A stretch of DNA of 64,000 bases, taken from positions 3,704,501-3,768,500 of the forward strand of contig NC_023065.1 in the NCBI RefSeq assembly GCF_000513295.1, read 5' to 3'. The position numbers and the translations under genes are program-made. Origin of the DNA: Magnetospirillum gryphiswaldense MSR-1 v2 (lineage in GTDB: Bacteria > Pseudomonadota > Alphaproteobacteria > Rhodospirillales > Magnetospirillaceae). Below the pieces are notes generated by a model. That model searched no databases and was not told the DNA's origin. It worked only from the letters and a program-made list of their open reading frames with translations. How positions within the stretch are numbered: the stretch's first letter is position 1; each line of letters begins with the position of its first letter. Positions 19,189 through 29,123 of this stretch are shown here, piece by piece.

Positions 19189-19338
19189 TCAGAAATCGGA
19201 ACAGCGCCCAGCTTTTTCCCAATCGCCGAAGCGGGTGGGTTCCGGCCCGGCGGGGCCGCCGATTTCTTCCGCCGGCTGCTTGGGTTCCGCCGTGGGCGCG
19301 GGTTCGGCTGCGGGCTTCTTGTCGTCGTCATCGTTCAT
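19189..19338 (-). CDS. SDHAF4/DUF1674-type small protein (49 aa)
   Basis: A 49-residue protein: an acidic, Pro/Ala-rich start (MNDDDDKKPAAEPAPT), then the family signature EEIGGPAGPEPTRFGDWEKA followed by GRCSDF at the very end. That ending is the hallmark of the DUF1674/SDHAF4 family, whose mitochondrial members protect and deliver flavinylated SdhA during succinate dehydrogenase assembly. It lies 9 bases downstream of the xseA stop on the same strand, so the two are probably co-transcribed. No sdh genes are in the window. Confidence 0.85.
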   Translation of the reverse strand: MNDDDDKKPAAEPAPTAEPKQPAEEIGGPAGPEPTRFGDWEKAGRCSDF

Positions 19339-19347
19339 GCGGATATC

Positions 19348-20841
19348 CTATAACAGGCTGCCCTGGCGGATGTCGTCCTTGCCCTTTTTCGGGCGCGGCG
19401 ATGCCGGCGGCGCATTGGCACCGACCACCACATCGGTGGTGCCGTCCTTGAATTCAATGCTCCACGCCGCCCCGGCCTGGGCATCGGCGGCCGATACCAG
19501 CTTGCCGGCATCGTCGCGGATGACGGCGAAGCCGCGATCCAACACGTTCTTGTAGCTATAGCTTTCCAGCAGCTTGGCCGAGGCGTCCAGCCGCCGGGCC
19601 TGCTCGGCCAGCAGACGGGTCACCGCCGGGGCCAACCGCTGACCCGTCTGCTCCAGGCGCAGACTGTGTTTTTCCTGGCGCGACTTTTCCGCCTGTAGCG
19701 CGCTTTTGATGGCGTGGGTCAGGCGGGTGGACAGGCTGTCCAATTGGTGCGTCTTGGCCGCCAGCAATTCACGCGGATGGCGCAACTGGGCGGCCGAGCG
19801 GTCAAGGTCGGCATGGCGGCGGTGCAGTAGATTGGGCAGGGCCAGTTTCAGCCGCTCGGCCCTATCGTCCAGTTTCAGCCCGGCATCGTCCAGCACCCGG
19901 CGCGGATTGGGCAGGGCTCGGGCCAAATGCTGCACGCGGTTGCGGCGATCTTCCAGCCCACGGGCGGTACTGCCCACCAATCGGGCGGCGCAATCGGCCA
20001 CAGTGGCCACCAGTTCGGCCCGCACCGGCACCGCCATTTCGGCGGCGGCGGTGGGGGTGGGCGCGCGCAGGTCAGAGGCGAAATCGATCAAGGTGGTGTC
20101 GGTTTCGTGCCCGACCGCGCTGATCAGCGGAATGGCCGAAGCGGCGGCGGCACGCACCACCACTTCCTCGTTGAAGGCCCACAAATCTTCCACCGAGCCG
20201 CCGCCGCGCGCCACGATCAGCACATCGGGGCGGGGCACGCCGTTGGCCGGCAAGGTGTTGAAGCCGGCGATGGCGCGGGCCACCTGCTGGGCGGCGCCGT
20301 CGCCTTGCACCGCCACCGGCCACAGCAACACCCGGCGGGGGAAGCGGTCGGCCAATCGGTGCAGGATGTCGCGGATGACCGCGCCGGTGGGCGAGGTGAC
20401 GATGCCGATAATTTCGGGCAAAAACGGGATCGGGCGCTTGCGGCCCTGGTCGAACAATCCCTCGGCGGCCAGCTTGCGGCGGCGGTCTTCCAGCAATTTC
20501 AGCAGCGCGCCCTGCCCGGCCAGTTCCATGCGCTCGACCACCATCTGGTACTTGGAGCGCCCGGGATAGGTGGTCAGCCGCCCGGTGGCGATGACCTCCA
20601 TGCCGTCCTCGGGATTGATGCCCAGCTTGGCCGCCTGACCGCGCCAGCACACCGCGTCCAGCACCGCCTCGGCATCCTTCAGGGCGAAATAGAGATGGCC
20701 GGAGGAATGGCGTTTGAAGCCGGAAATCTCGCCCCGGACGCGGACATGGGCAAAGGTTTCCTCGACCGTGCGCTTGAGCGCACCGGACAATTCGGCGACG
20801 GAGAATTCAGGGACATTGCTGGCGGGGCGCGGTTCGTTCAT
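19348..20841 (-). CDS. xseA: Exodeoxyribonuclease VII large subunit
   Basis: About 497 residues from the ATG at 20841 (MNEPRPASNVPEFSVAELSG). Upstream in-frame ATG (20853) and TTG (20877) starts exist but lack better ribosome sites. The N-terminal OB fold contains VRVRGEISGFKRHSSGHLYF. The catalytic core includes GIVTSPTGAVIRDILHRLADRFP, LIVARGGGSVEDLWAFNEE and ISAVGHETDTTLIDFASDLRAPTPTAAAE split over conserved blocks, then the long coiled-coil region that holds XseB. It degrades single-stranded DNA from both ends. It is divergent from purD. Confidence 0.95.
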   Translation of the reverse strand: MNEPRPASNVPEFSVAELSGALKRTVEETFAHVRVRGEISGFKRHSSGHLYFALKDAEAVLDAVCWRGQAAKLGINPEDGMEVIATGRLTTYPGRSKYQMVVERMELAGQGALLKLLEDRRRKLAAEGLFDQGRKRPIPFLPEIIGIVTSPTGAVIRDILHRLADRFPRRVLLWPVAVQGDGAAQQVARAIAGFNTLPANGVPRPDVLIVARGGGSVEDLWAFNEEVVVRAAAASAIPLISAVGHETDTTLIDFASDLRAPTPTAAAEMAVPVRAELVATVADCAARLVGSTARGLEDRRNRVQHLARALPNPRRVLDDAGLKLDDRAERLKLALPNLLHRRHADLDRSAAQLRHPRELLAAKTHQLDSLSTRLTHAIKSALQAEKSRQEKHSLRLEQTGQRLAPAVTRLLAEQARRLDASAKLLESYSYKNVLDRGFAVIRDDAGKLVSAADAQAGAAWSIEFKDGTTDVVVGANAPPASPRPKKGKDDIRQGSLL

Positions 20842-20931
20842 GGCGGCGATCATGGCGCGTCGCGGCGATGATTGCAAACCCGTGCCGTCGTGCTAAAACC
20901 GCCCCACATGAAAATTGGCGGAGTTGGCCCG

Positions 20932-22215
20932 ATGAAAGTCCTGGTGGTCGGCGGCGGTGGCCGCGAGCATGCGTTGTGTTGGAAGCTGGCCCAATCGCCG
21001 CTTTTGACCAAGCTGTGGTGCGCGCCGGGCAATGCCGGGATCGGTACTGTGGCCGAATGCGTGGCCATCGGCGCCGAGGACGTGGCCGGGCTGGTCGCCT
21101 TCGCCAAAGACAACGCCGTCGATCTGGTGGTGGTCGGCCCGGAAGGGCCGCTGTGCCTGGGTCTGGCCGACCGTCTGAGTGAGGCCGGCATCAAGGTGTT
21201 CGGGCCGTCGCAAGCCGCGGCCGAGCTTGAGGGCTCGAAGGGCTTCATGAAGGACATCGTGTGGAAGGCCGGCATCCCCACCGCCTGGTATGGCCGCTTC
21301 ACCGACATCGACAAGGCCAAGGCTTTCGTCCGCGAAAAGGGCGCCCCCATCGTCGTCAAGACCGATGGTCTGGCCGCCGGCAAGGGCGTGGTCGTCGCCA
21401 TGACCTTGGACGAGGCCTTGGGCGCCATCGACGACATGATGGGCACCAAGGTATTCGGCGATGCCGGCAACGAGCTGGTGATCGAGGAATATCTGGATGG
21501 CGAGGAAGCCAGCTTCTTCGCCCTGTGCGACGGCAAGACCGCCCTGGGTCTGGTGGCGGCGCAAGACCACAAGCGGGTCGGCGACGGCGATACCGGCCCC
21601 AATACCGGCGGCATGGGCGCCTATTCCCCCGCCCCGGTGGTGACGCCGGAACGGGAAGCCCTGGTGATGGAAACCTGCATCTTGCCGGCCATCCGCACCA
21701 TGGCCGCCGAGGGCAAGCCCTATACCGGCGTGCTGTTCGCCGGCCTGATGTTCACCAAGAACGGTCCCCGGCTGCTGGAATTCAACGTCCGTTTCGGCGA
21801 CCCGGAATGTCAGGTGCTGATGGCGCGGCTGAAATCCGATTTGTTGCCTGTGCTGCTGGCCGCCGCCGAAGGCCGTCTGGATCAGGTCAGCCTGGAATGG
21901 CGCGACCAATGCGCCCTGGTGGTGGTGATGGCCGCCGCCGGCTATCCCGGTTCGTACCAGAAAAACACGGTGATCGGCGGGTTGGATCAGGCCGGCGCGG
22001 TCGATGGCGTCACCGTGCTGCATGCCGGGACGGCCTTCAACGATCAAGGTCAGGTGGTCGCCACCGGTGGCCGCGTGCTGGGGGTCACCGCCATCGGCGA
22101 CACCGTCAAACAGGCACGGGAACGGGCCTATAAGGCGGTGGATGCGCTGGACTGGCAGCAGGGTTTCTGCCGCCGCGACATCGCTTGGCGGGCGCTGGCC
22201 CGTGACGGCGCGTAA
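20932..22215 (+). CDS. purD: Phosphoribosylamine-glycine ligase (GARS)
   Basis: 427 residues from the ATG at 20932, preceded by GGAG at a good distance; ATG 20908 and GTG 20872 are possible but add an atypical leader. The N-terminal [19 protein letters not shown], the ATP-grasp region ([17 protein letters not shown]), [17 protein letters not shown] and [14 protein letters not shown] are GARS signatures. It catalyses the second step of purine synthesis. The following gene overlaps its end. Confidence 0.96.
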   Translation: MKVLVVGGGGREHALCWKLAQSPLLTKLWCAPGNAGIGTVAECVAIGAEDVAGLVAFAKDNAVDLVVVGPEGPLCLGLADRLSEAGIKVFGPSQAAAELEGSKGFMKDIVWKAGIPTAWYGRFTDIDKAKAFVREKGAPIVVKTDGLAAGKGVVVAMTLDEALGAIDDMMGTKVFGDAGNELVIEEYLDGEEASFFALCDGKTALGLVAAQDHKRVGDGDTGPNTGGMGAYSPAPVVTPEREALVMETCILPAIRTMAAEGKPYTGVLFAGLMFTKNGPRLLEFNVRFGDPECQVLMARLKSDLLPVLLAAAEGRLDQVSLEWRDQCALVVVMAAAGYPGSYQKNTVIGGLDQAGAVDGVTVLHAGTAFNDQGQVVATGGRVLGVTAIGDTVKQARERAYKAVDALDWQQGFCRRDIAWRALARDGA

Positions 22216-22930
22216 GGGCGCCGCCAGCCGCGCCGCTGTCGGGCCTGACCTGCTGGCGGCGTTGAACGCGGGGACGGAACAGACCCGGACGCTGTCGGAA
22301 GCGCTGACCATGGATTTGGCGGTGCTGCTGGAAAATGTCGCGCCCCGGGTGGATGCCGGGCCGCTGCGCGCCGTGGCCGGCGACGGCATCACCAAGCGTA
22401 TGGATGTGGCCGGACGGCTGATCCTGCCCATATGGCGGGATTTGGCCGACCACCCGTCCGATACCGTGCGCGGCTGGGCCGCCTATGCCATCGCCGCTTT
22501 GGACGGCCTGTCCTTGGCCCAGCGGCTGGAGCTGATCCGCCCGCTGGCCGATGATGGTCATTTCGGCGTGCGCGAATGGGCGTGGTTGGCGTTGCGCCCG
22601 CATGTGGTGGCCGAGCCTTTGGCCGCCCTCGACCTGCTGCGCCCGTGGACGGCGGAGGCCAGCCCCAATCTGCGCCGTTTCGCCAGCGAGGCGACCCGCC
22701 CCCGCGGCGTCTGGTGCGCCCTTATCCGCCCGTTGCGGGCCGATCCGATCCCGGCCCGGGCGCTGCTGGAATCTTTATGCACCGACAGCCACCGCTATGT
22801 GCAGGATTCGGTCGCCAACTGGCTCAACGACGCCGCCAAGGATAATCCCGCCTGGGTGCGCGGCGTGCTTGACGATTGGCAGGGCAAGGCGACGCCTTAC
22901 ACGCTGAAACGGGCGGCGCGGTCGCTTTAA
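22202..22930 (+). CDS. AlkD-like HEAT-repeat DNA alkylation repair family protein
   Basis: 242 residues from a GTG at 22202 that overlaps the purD stop by 14 bases. The same frame is open further upstream inside purD but only as a shadow. The sequence is made of helical repeats ([81 protein letters not shown]), the arrangement of AlkD/COG4335 proteins. AlkD excises positively charged alkylated bases. Whether this member is an active glycosylase cannot be judged here. The end overlaps the convergent LysR gene by four bases. Confidence 0.75.
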   Translation: MTARKGAASRAAVGPDLLAALNAGTEQTRTLSEALTMDLAVLLENVAPRVDAGPLRAVAGDGITKRMDVAGRLILPIWRDLADHPSDTVRGWAAYAIAALDGLSLAQRLELIRPLADDGHFGVREWAWLALRPHVVAEPLAALDLLRPWTAEASPNLRRFASEATRPRGVWCALIRPLRADPIPARALLESLCTDSHRYVQDSVANWLNDAAKDNPAWVRGVLDDWQGKATPYTLKRAARSL

Positions 22931-23817
22931 CCGATCTCCGCCTCGCTCATTACCCAGGTGCGGAAGGCGGCGACCTTGGGGCTGTTCAGCCGGTTGGGCG
23001 GACAGACCAGATGATAGGCGTTGGTCAAGGGCTGGGCCGGGAACAGGGCGACAAGGCGGCCTTGTTCCAGTTCCTCGGCCACCAGGGTCTGCCACACCAA
23101 GGCCGCCCCCAGGCCCGAGGTTGCCGCCTGGATCAGCAGATTGGCATCACCGAACGCGCGTAGTTTCAACGGCCCATCGGCGGTGACGCCAGCATTCTTC
23201 AGCCAGCCGGGCCAATCGGGATAGGTGATGTCCCAGTTCATGCCCTCGTTGTGCAACAGCGTCGCTTTCAGCAGATCGGCGGGTGCGGTCAGGTCGGCGG
23301 CCAGACGCGGATGGGCCACCGCCACCACCGCTTCCGCCTTCAGCCGTTCCACGTGCAGGCCGCCGTAAAGGCCGTTGCCATAGCGAATGGCCAGGTCCAC
23401 GTCCTCGGTGTCGAAATCCACCAGCCGCACCGAGGCGGCCAGATGCAGGTCGATTTCCGGGTATTGGATCTGGAAACCCTCCAGCCGCGGGATCAGCCAG
23501 CGGGCGGCGAAAGACGGCGGTGCCGACACCACCAGCGGGCCGCCGTCGCGCCCGACCCGCAATCGCTCCACCGCGCGCTCCAGCCGGTCGAAGGCGTCGG
23601 TCAACAGCGGCAGGGCGGCGGCGGCGGGTTCGGTCAGGCTGACGCCGCCGGCCCGGCGGAATAGGGCTTGGCCCAAATGATCCTCGAGCAATTTGATCTG
23701 CTGGCTGATCGCCGCCGGTGTCACGTGCAATTCGTCGGCGGCGCGGGCGAACGACAGGTGGCGGGCGGCGCTTTCAAAGGCGCGCAGCGAACGCAGCGGC
23801 GGCAGGCGGCGGACCAT
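22927..23817 (-). CDS. LysR-family regulator, GcvA-like
   Basis: 296 residues. The N-terminal winged helix reads LPPLRSLRAFESAARHLSFARAADELHVTPAAISQQIKLLEDHLGQALFRR over about residues 5-55 and is closest in pattern to GcvA-type LysR proteins. The ligand-binding domain follows. It is divergent from a DMT-family exporter gene about 100 bases away, the usual layout for a LysR protein regulating its neighbour; that link is inferred. Confidence 0.88.
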   Translation of the reverse strand: MVRRLPPLRSLRAFESAARHLSFARAADELHVTPAAISQQIKLLEDHLGQALFRRAGGVSLTEPAAAALPLLTDAFDRLERAVERLRVGRDGGPLVVSAPPSFAARWLIPRLEGFQIQYPEIDLHLAASVRLVDFDTEDVDLAIRYGNGLYGGLHVERLKAEAVVAVAHPRLAADLTAPADLLKATLLHNEGMNWDITYPDWPGWLKNAGVTADGPLKLRAFGDANLLIQAATSGLGAALVWQTLVAEELEQGRLVALFPAQPLTNAYHLVCPPNRLNSPKVAAFRTWVMSEAEIG

Positions 23818-23918
23818 AAGAATTCCTAATCTTTGGGCTCAGAAACACTGGTTTGTATCATAAACACGGGCCGATCAGTATTTCCGGGCGAAAAGTTTTT
23901 CTGAAAAGGACCGGACCC

Positions 23919-24785
23919 ATGCGGACCACCATTTTTCTGGTCGCCGCCGCCGCCATTCTGTGGGGTGCCAACTTCAATCTGTCCAAGCCGGTGGTGGCTG
24001 AGATGCATCCGCTGCTGGCCGGGGCCGGGCGTTTCGTCCTCGCCGCCGTGGTCATGGGGCTGATGGTGGCGTGGCAGCGGCGTAGGGTGCCGCTGATCCG
24101 GCATTTCCGCGCCTATACCTTGTTGGGTCTGGTCGGCGTCGGCGGCTTCAACGTGTTGTTTTTCCTGGGGATGCAAATGACCTCGGCGGTCAATGGCGCC
24201 CTGATCATGGCCATCAGCCCATTGGTAACCGCCGTCCTCGCCGCCCTGTTCCTGGGGGAACGGTTGAACCGGATGCAGATGCTGGCCTTGCCGGTGGCCT
24301 TGGCCGGGGTGGCGGTGGTGGTCCTGGGCGGCGGGGCCCGGCTGACGCTGTCGCCCGGCGATGCGCTGATGCTGGGAGCCAATTTCAGCTGGTCGCTTTA
24401 CAACGTGCTGGGCAAGCGACTGATGCCGGCGGAAGACGGTCTGGTCAACACCACCGGCATCATGACCATGGGGGCAGTGGTGATGACCATCGCCGCCCTG
24501 GTCGTCGGCGTGCCGGCACAAATCCCCAGCCTGCCGTCGGCGGCGGCGCTGGTGTTCATGGCGGTGGCCGGCAGCGCCTTGGCCTATCTGTTCTGGAACC
24601 GGGGCCTGGCCCAGTTGGGGGCGGCGCGTACCTCGGTTTTCCTCAATCTGGTGCCGGTCTCGACCATGATCATCGCCGCCGCCACCGGGGCGCCGCCGAG
24701 CCCACTGCAACTGGTCGGCGCCGTGCTGGTGCTGGCGGCGGTCAGCGCCCCCATGGTCAAGCGACCGCGTGCGGCCACCGCCTGA
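23919..24785 (+). CDS. EamA/DMT-family inner-membrane transporter
   Basis: 288 residues from the ATG at 23919 with AAGGA upstream. Ten hydrophobic segments in two EamA halves, starting FLVAAAAILWGANFNLSKPVV and repeating at LMLGANFSWSLYNVLGKRL. FLGERLN and AQLGAARTSVFLNLVPVSTMI are typical of the family. It probably exports a small metabolite or amino acid; the substrate is unknown. Regulation by the divergent LysR gene is likely. Confidence 0.88.
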   Translation: MRTTIFLVAAAAILWGANFNLSKPVVAEMHPLLAGAGRFVLAAVVMGLMVAWQRRRVPLIRHFRAYTLLGLVGVGGFNVLFFLGMQMTSAVNGALIMAISPLVTAVLAALFLGERLNRMQMLALPVALAGVAVVVLGGGARLTLSPGDALMLGANFSWSLYNVLGKRLMPAEDGLVNTTGIMTMGAVVMTIAALVVGVPAQIPSLPSAAALVFMAVAGSALAYLFWNRGLAQLGAARTSVFLNLVPVSTMIIAAATGAPPSPLQLVGAVLVLAAVSAPMVKRPRAATA

Positions 24786-24855
24786 AGTCTGCGGGCTTGC
24801 CATTGATGCTTGGGCGTTTCATCATACGAAAGGGATTGAACATTTCGGGGATATC

Positions 24856-26496
24856 ATGGCCGACCGCGAGCGGGACCGCTTCGTCGCCCTGGCCTTTTGC
24901 CGCGCCGACATCTTGCTGGAACTGGATGATGACCTGGATGTGGTGTTCGCCGCCGGCGCCACCCAGGTATTGATGGGCACGGGCGCCGACGCCTTGCACA
25001 ATCGTCCGTTCCTGGATCTGGTGGCGGAAGAGGATCGGGTGCTGGCCGGCGAGATGCTGGAGGCGGCGCGATCGCAAGGTCGTATCGACGACGTGGTGGT
25101 GCGCTTGAACGGCACCCGCCGCCGCCCCAATGTGGCTTTGGCCGGCTATCGGGTGCCCGATTTCGACAACCACTTTTTTCTGGCGCTGAAGCTGGAACCG
25201 GCTTTCCAGGCCGAACGCCCGGACGAAGCCGAGTTGAAGCGCGACGCCGAGACCGGCCTGTTGGACGAGGCGTCCTATGCCGCCCTGGCCGCTGACCGGG
25301 CCTTGGCCTTCAAGCGCGCCGGCGGGCGACCGCAACTGAGCGTGGTCAAGGTCGATGGGTTGGCAAGCCTGAACAAGGCCTTGGGCGCCTCCGACCGCAA
25401 GCGGGTGATGAGTACTGTCGGCGACATCCTCAACCAGCATTCCATCGGCGGCAATTCCGCCGGTCAGGTGTCGCCCGACAGCTTTTCCTATCTGCATCGC
25501 GACGACATCGACGCCGAGGAGATCGGCAACATGATCTCGCAGGCGGCGAAATCCCTGTTCAACGCCGATCTGAAAACCGAATCCCATACCCTGGACGCCG
25601 ATGGCGCCGGGCTGGCCGAACATCAGGTGGCCAAGGCCATCGCCCACACCATCCGCCTTTTTTCCGAAACCGGTCAGGTGGACAAGAAGAAAAGCATCGG
25701 CCAGGTGCTGAAGGGGCTGGTCTCCGACACCATCGACAACGTCGCCTATATCCGCCGGTTGGCGGCCAAGCGCGAGTTCGACATGGCCTTCATGCCGGTG
25801 TGCGACATGCGGTTGGAGCGGGTCCACCATTTCGAGGTGCTGACCCGCTTCCGCGATGCCCGCCCCGGCGTGTCGCCCTATCACCTGTTCTGCTTGGCGG
25901 AAGAGATGGGCATCGTCGCCGAATTGGATATGGCGGTGGTGGAAACCACCATCCGCACCATCGCCGATCTGACCCGCAAGGGCGGTTTGCTGCCGGCGGT
26001 GGCCATCAACCTGTCGGGCCTGTCGCTGTCGTCTCAGCATTTCGTCACCGAACTGCGCAAGCTGCTGGCCCGTTCCGGGGTTCAGCCGCGCAAAATAATG
26101 TTCGAACTGACCGAATCGGTGAAGATCGAACAATTGGCCGAGGTCAACGCCACCATCCAGACCTTCCGCCAGCGCGGCTTCCGTTTCTGCCTGGATGATT
26201 TCGGCTCGGGTGCGGCCAGTTTCGATTACCTCAATGCTTTGGACGTGGATTTGGTCAAGTTCGATGGCCCGGTGATCAAGCGCGCCGCCGCCAGCCAGAA
26301 GGGCAGCGACCTGCTGGCCTCCATGGCCCGCATGTGTGCGTCCATGGGCATCAAGACCGCCGCCGAGATGGTCGAGGACAAGCGGCTGGCCGGACGCGTC
26401 TATCAATGCGGCGTCGATTTCGGCCAGGGCTGGCATTTCGGCAAGCCGGAATTCGATCCCTTCGTCTATGCCGATCGTTTTATGGGGGGTTTGTGA
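24856..26496 (+). CDS. PAS / degenerate GGDEF / EAL protein, probable c-di-GMP phosphodiesterase
   Basis: 546 residues from the ATG at 24856 with GGGG upstream. The N-terminal ~110 residues look like a PAS-type sensor. The middle (about 130-240) has GGDEF-domain shape but no GG[DE]EF. The C-terminal EAL domain keeps the catalytic set: FEVLTRF (E-x-L-x-R), AINLSG, FELTES, LDDFGSG, VKFDG, the Glu in AAEMVE and GQGWHFGKP. It is therefore probably an active phosphodiesterase. No membrane segment was seen, so it is cytosolic. A clear paralog with the same architecture is at 59933-61669. Confidence 0.88.
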   Translation: MADRERDRFVALAFCRADILLELDDDLDVVFAAGATQVLMGTGADALHNRPFLDLVAEEDRVLAGEMLEAARSQGRIDDVVVRLNGTRRRPNVALAGYRVPDFDNHFFLALKLEPAFQAERPDEAELKRDAETGLLDEASYAALAADRALAFKRAGGRPQLSVVKVDGLASLNKALGASDRKRVMSTVGDILNQHSIGGNSAGQVSPDSFSYLHRDDIDAEEIGNMISQAAKSLFNADLKTESHTLDADGAGLAEHQVAKAIAHTIRLFSETGQVDKKKSIGQVLKGLVSDTIDNVAYIRRLAAKREFDMAFMPVCDMRLERVHHFEVLTRFRDARPGVSPYHLFCLAEEMGIVAELDMAVVETTIRTIADLTRKGGLLPAVAINLSGLSLSSQHFVTELRKLLARSGVQPRKIMFELTESVKIEQLAEVNATIQTFRQRGFRFCLDDFGSGAASFDYLNALDVDLVKFDGPVIKRAAASQKGSDLLASMARMCASMGIKTAAEMVEDKRLAGRVYQCGVDFGQGWHFGKPEFDPFVYADRFMGGL

Positions 26497-26588
26497 TTTT
26501 TTCACATTCGACATAAAACGCGTTCACATGACTTTGCTACACCTCCTGCGGGCGCAGCCCGCTCTCTGGGCCTGATGGGGTTTCAGCC

Positions 26589-29123
26589 ATGCTTTCCCGT
26601 TCTGGACTTGGTATCCGCACCAAGTTGATCGGCATCTTCGTCCTGATCAAGGTCATCCCCTTGGTGCTGCTGGCGTGGTTCGCCTGGCAGGGGCAGGTCT
26701 GGCTGGCCGACCGGGTGTCGGGCAGCGTCGTCGGCATGGTGCAGCAGATGCGCGAAACCGCCGAGATCGTGGCCAAAACCACCACCGACAGCGCCATCAA
26801 GGCCCTGGACGACGCCGCCCGCGAATCCATGGAACGCATGACCACCGACGTGGCCCGAGCGGTGGCGGCATTTCTGTATGATCGTGATGCCGACATCGCC
26901 TCGGCGGCATTGCTGCCACCCGATGCGGGCGATTATCGCCGTTTTCTTGCCGCCCGTACCCGTGGGGTGGAGCGTCATCACGCTTGGGTGCTGGCACCCG
27001 ACGGCACCAAATGGGTGCCCGGTCCCGAGGCGACGCCGCGCTATGACCAGCCGCCGGCGCAGCCCAGCCTGCCCGATCAGGCGCGCAACTTCAATTATCG
27101 CCATCCCGACGCCGTTGGCCGCATCGAGGCCCGCCCCCTGTTCCTGGAAATGACCTTTGTCGGCCTGGATGGGATCGAACGGGTCAAGGTCACCAGCAGC
27201 GACCACATGAACGCGGCGTTGCGCGACGTGTCGCGGCGCGAGAACACCTATCTGAAGGCGGAAACCTATTTTCCGGCACTCCAGGCCTTGAAGCCCGGTG
27301 AAATCTATGTGTCCGACGTCATCGGCGCCTATGTGGGCTCGCCGGTCATCGGCCCCTATACGCCGGCGGCGGCGCAAAAGCGCGGGCTGTCCTTCGTCCC
27401 CGAACAGGCCGGTTACGCCGGGGTCGAAAATCCGGTAGGCAAGCGTTTCCAGGGTATCATCCGCTGGGCCACCCCGGTGGTCCGGGACGGCAAGGTGACC
27501 GGCTGGGTGACCTTGGCGCTGGACCACACCCATGTGATGGAATTCACCGACCACATCCTGCCCACCGGCGACCGTTATTCGCCCATTCCCGACGCCACCA
27601 GCGGCAATTACGCCTTCATCTGGGATTACAAGGGCCGCTCCATCGTCCATCCACGCCATTATTTCATCACCGGCTACGACGCCGAAACCGGCGAGCCGGC
27701 GCCGCCATGGATGGACCAGGGGCTGTATGACGGCTGGAAGGCCAGCGGCCAAAGCGTGTCCGATTATCTGGCCAGCGTGAAGACCTTCGACGGTCAGTCG
27801 TGGGACAAGAAGGGAGCGGTGCAGCAGATCAAGGCCGGTACCTTGGGCCTGGATTGCCGTTACCTCAACCATGCGCCGCAATGCACCGGCTGGATGGATC
27901 TGACCCAGAACGGCGGTTCGGGCTCGTTCGACATTTTCTGGAGCGGGCTGTGGAAGCTGACCACCGCCGCCGCCATTCCCTATCGCACCGGCCAATACGG
28001 GCAAAGCCCGCGCGGCTTCGGCTTCGTCACCATCGGCGCCAATGTGGATGATTTCCACCGTGCCGCCACCGAATCGCGGCAAGTGGCCGACCGTATCGTC
28101 GCCGAGCACGATGCCGACTTGCAAAGCCGGCTTGACGCGGTGCTGTCCCTGGTCCACACCCAGGTCACCACCATGGCCCAGCAATTGGCCGCATCGACGG
28201 TGATGATGAGCGCGGTGGTCATCGTCATCGCCATCTGGATGGCGTCGTTCCTGACCCGGCGCATCACCGCCGTGGTCCAGGGCATCCGCCGGTTCGAGGA
28301 TGGCGACATGGCCCATCGCCTGCCGGTGCAGAGCAACGATGAGATGGGCGTTTTGGCGTCGTCCTTCAACGACATGGCCGACCGGGTGGGTGAATCCTTC
28401 CAGCGGGCGGAAGAAGCGCGGTTACGGGCCGAAGAGGCCAGCCGCATGAAAAGCGAGTTCCTGGCCTCCATGAGCCATGAACTGCGCACGCCCTTGAACG
28501 GCATCATCGGCTTCGCCGAGTTGATCAAGGATGATGCCGCCGACGAGGAGGTGCGCGAGAACGCCGAGATCATCGAGAAAAGCGGCAGCCATCTGCTCAA
28601 TCTGGTCAACACCATCCTTGATGTCGCCAAGATCGAGGCCGGGGCCATGACCCTGGCGCGTGAGACGGTGGATATTCGCACCCTGGTGACCGACGTGGCC
28701 GCCATCCACCAGTCGGGTGCCGATGCCAAGGGGCTGGATTTCCAGGTGCAGCTGGCCGACGATTTGCCGCCCGCGTTGGTTACCGATCCGGTGCGGGTAC
28801 GCCAGGTGCTGCACAATCTGTTATCCAACGCGGTCAAGTTCACCCAGGCGGGCCGGGTCCATACGGTGGTGGCGGCAGACAAGGATTCCGTCGTCATCCG
28901 CGTCATCGACAGTGGCCCAGGCATCGCCCTTGATCTGCAAGACAAGATTTTTGAAAAGTTCCATCAAGGCGACGCTTTTCTGACCCGGTCCCATGGCGGC
29001 ACCGGGCTGGGGTTGACCCTGGCGCGTCATCTGGTGGAATTGATGGGGGGCGAAATGAGCTTGGAGTCACAGGTCGGACAGGGCAGCACCTTCGTCTTTA
29101 CCCTGCCGGCGGGGCATTCATGA
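26589..29123 (+). CDS. Membrane sensor histidine kinase (Cache-like sensor, HAMP, HisKA, HATPase)
   Basis: 844 residues. A membrane helix at about 12-35, a very large periplasmic part (about 36-530) of dCache-like size, a second helix (TVMMSAVVIVIAIWMASFL), a HAMP domain, then a kinase core: H-box FLASMSHELRTPLNGIIGF, N-box NLLSNAVKFT, G1 DSGPGIA and G2 GGTGLGL. No receiver is fused; the next gene supplies one. The kinase would autophosphorylate on the His of SHELRTP in response to an extracellular ligand. Confidence 0.93.
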   Translation: MLSRSGLGIRTKLIGIFVLIKVIPLVLLAWFAWQGQVWLADRVSGSVVGMVQQMRETAEIVAKTTTDSAIKALDDAARESMERMTTDVARAVAAFLYDRDADIASAALLPPDAGDYRRFLAARTRGVERHHAWVLAPDGTKWVPGPEATPRYDQPPAQPSLPDQARNFNYRHPDAVGRIEARPLFLEMTFVGLDGIERVKVTSSDHMNAALRDVSRRENTYLKAETYFPALQALKPGEIYVSDVIGAYVGSPVIGPYTPAAAQKRGLSFVPEQAGYAGVENPVGKRFQGIIRWATPVVRDGKVTGWVTLALDHTHVMEFTDHILPTGDRYSPIPDATSGNYAFIWDYKGRSIVHPRHYFITGYDAETGEPAPPWMDQGLYDGWKASGQSVSDYLASVKTFDGQSWDKKGAVQQIKAGTLGLDCRYLNHAPQCTGWMDLTQNGGSGSFDIFWSGLWKLTTAAAIPYRTGQYGQSPRGFGFVTIGANVDDFHRAATESRQVADRIVAEHDADLQSRLDAVLSLVHTQVTTMAQQLAASTVMMSAVVIVIAIWMASFLTRRITAVVQGIRRFEDGDMAHRLPVQSNDEMGVLASSFNDMADRVGESFQRAEEARLRAEEASRMKSEFLASMSHELRTPLNGIIGFAELIKDDAADEEVRENAEIIEKSGSHLLNLVNTILDVAKIEAGAMTLARETVDIRTLVTDVAAIHQSGADAKGLDFQVQLADDLPPALVTDPVRVRQVLHNLLSNAVKFTQAGRVHTVVAADKDSVVIRVIDSGPGIALDLQDKIFEKFHQGDAFLTRSHGGTGLGLTLARHLVELMGGEMSLESQVGQGSTFVFTLPAGHS

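Noticed and set aside
22004-22201. Long 5' extension of the AlkD-like gene into purD
   Set aside because: The open frame upstream of the GTG at 22202 lies within the conserved end of purD and has no HEAT-like pattern.
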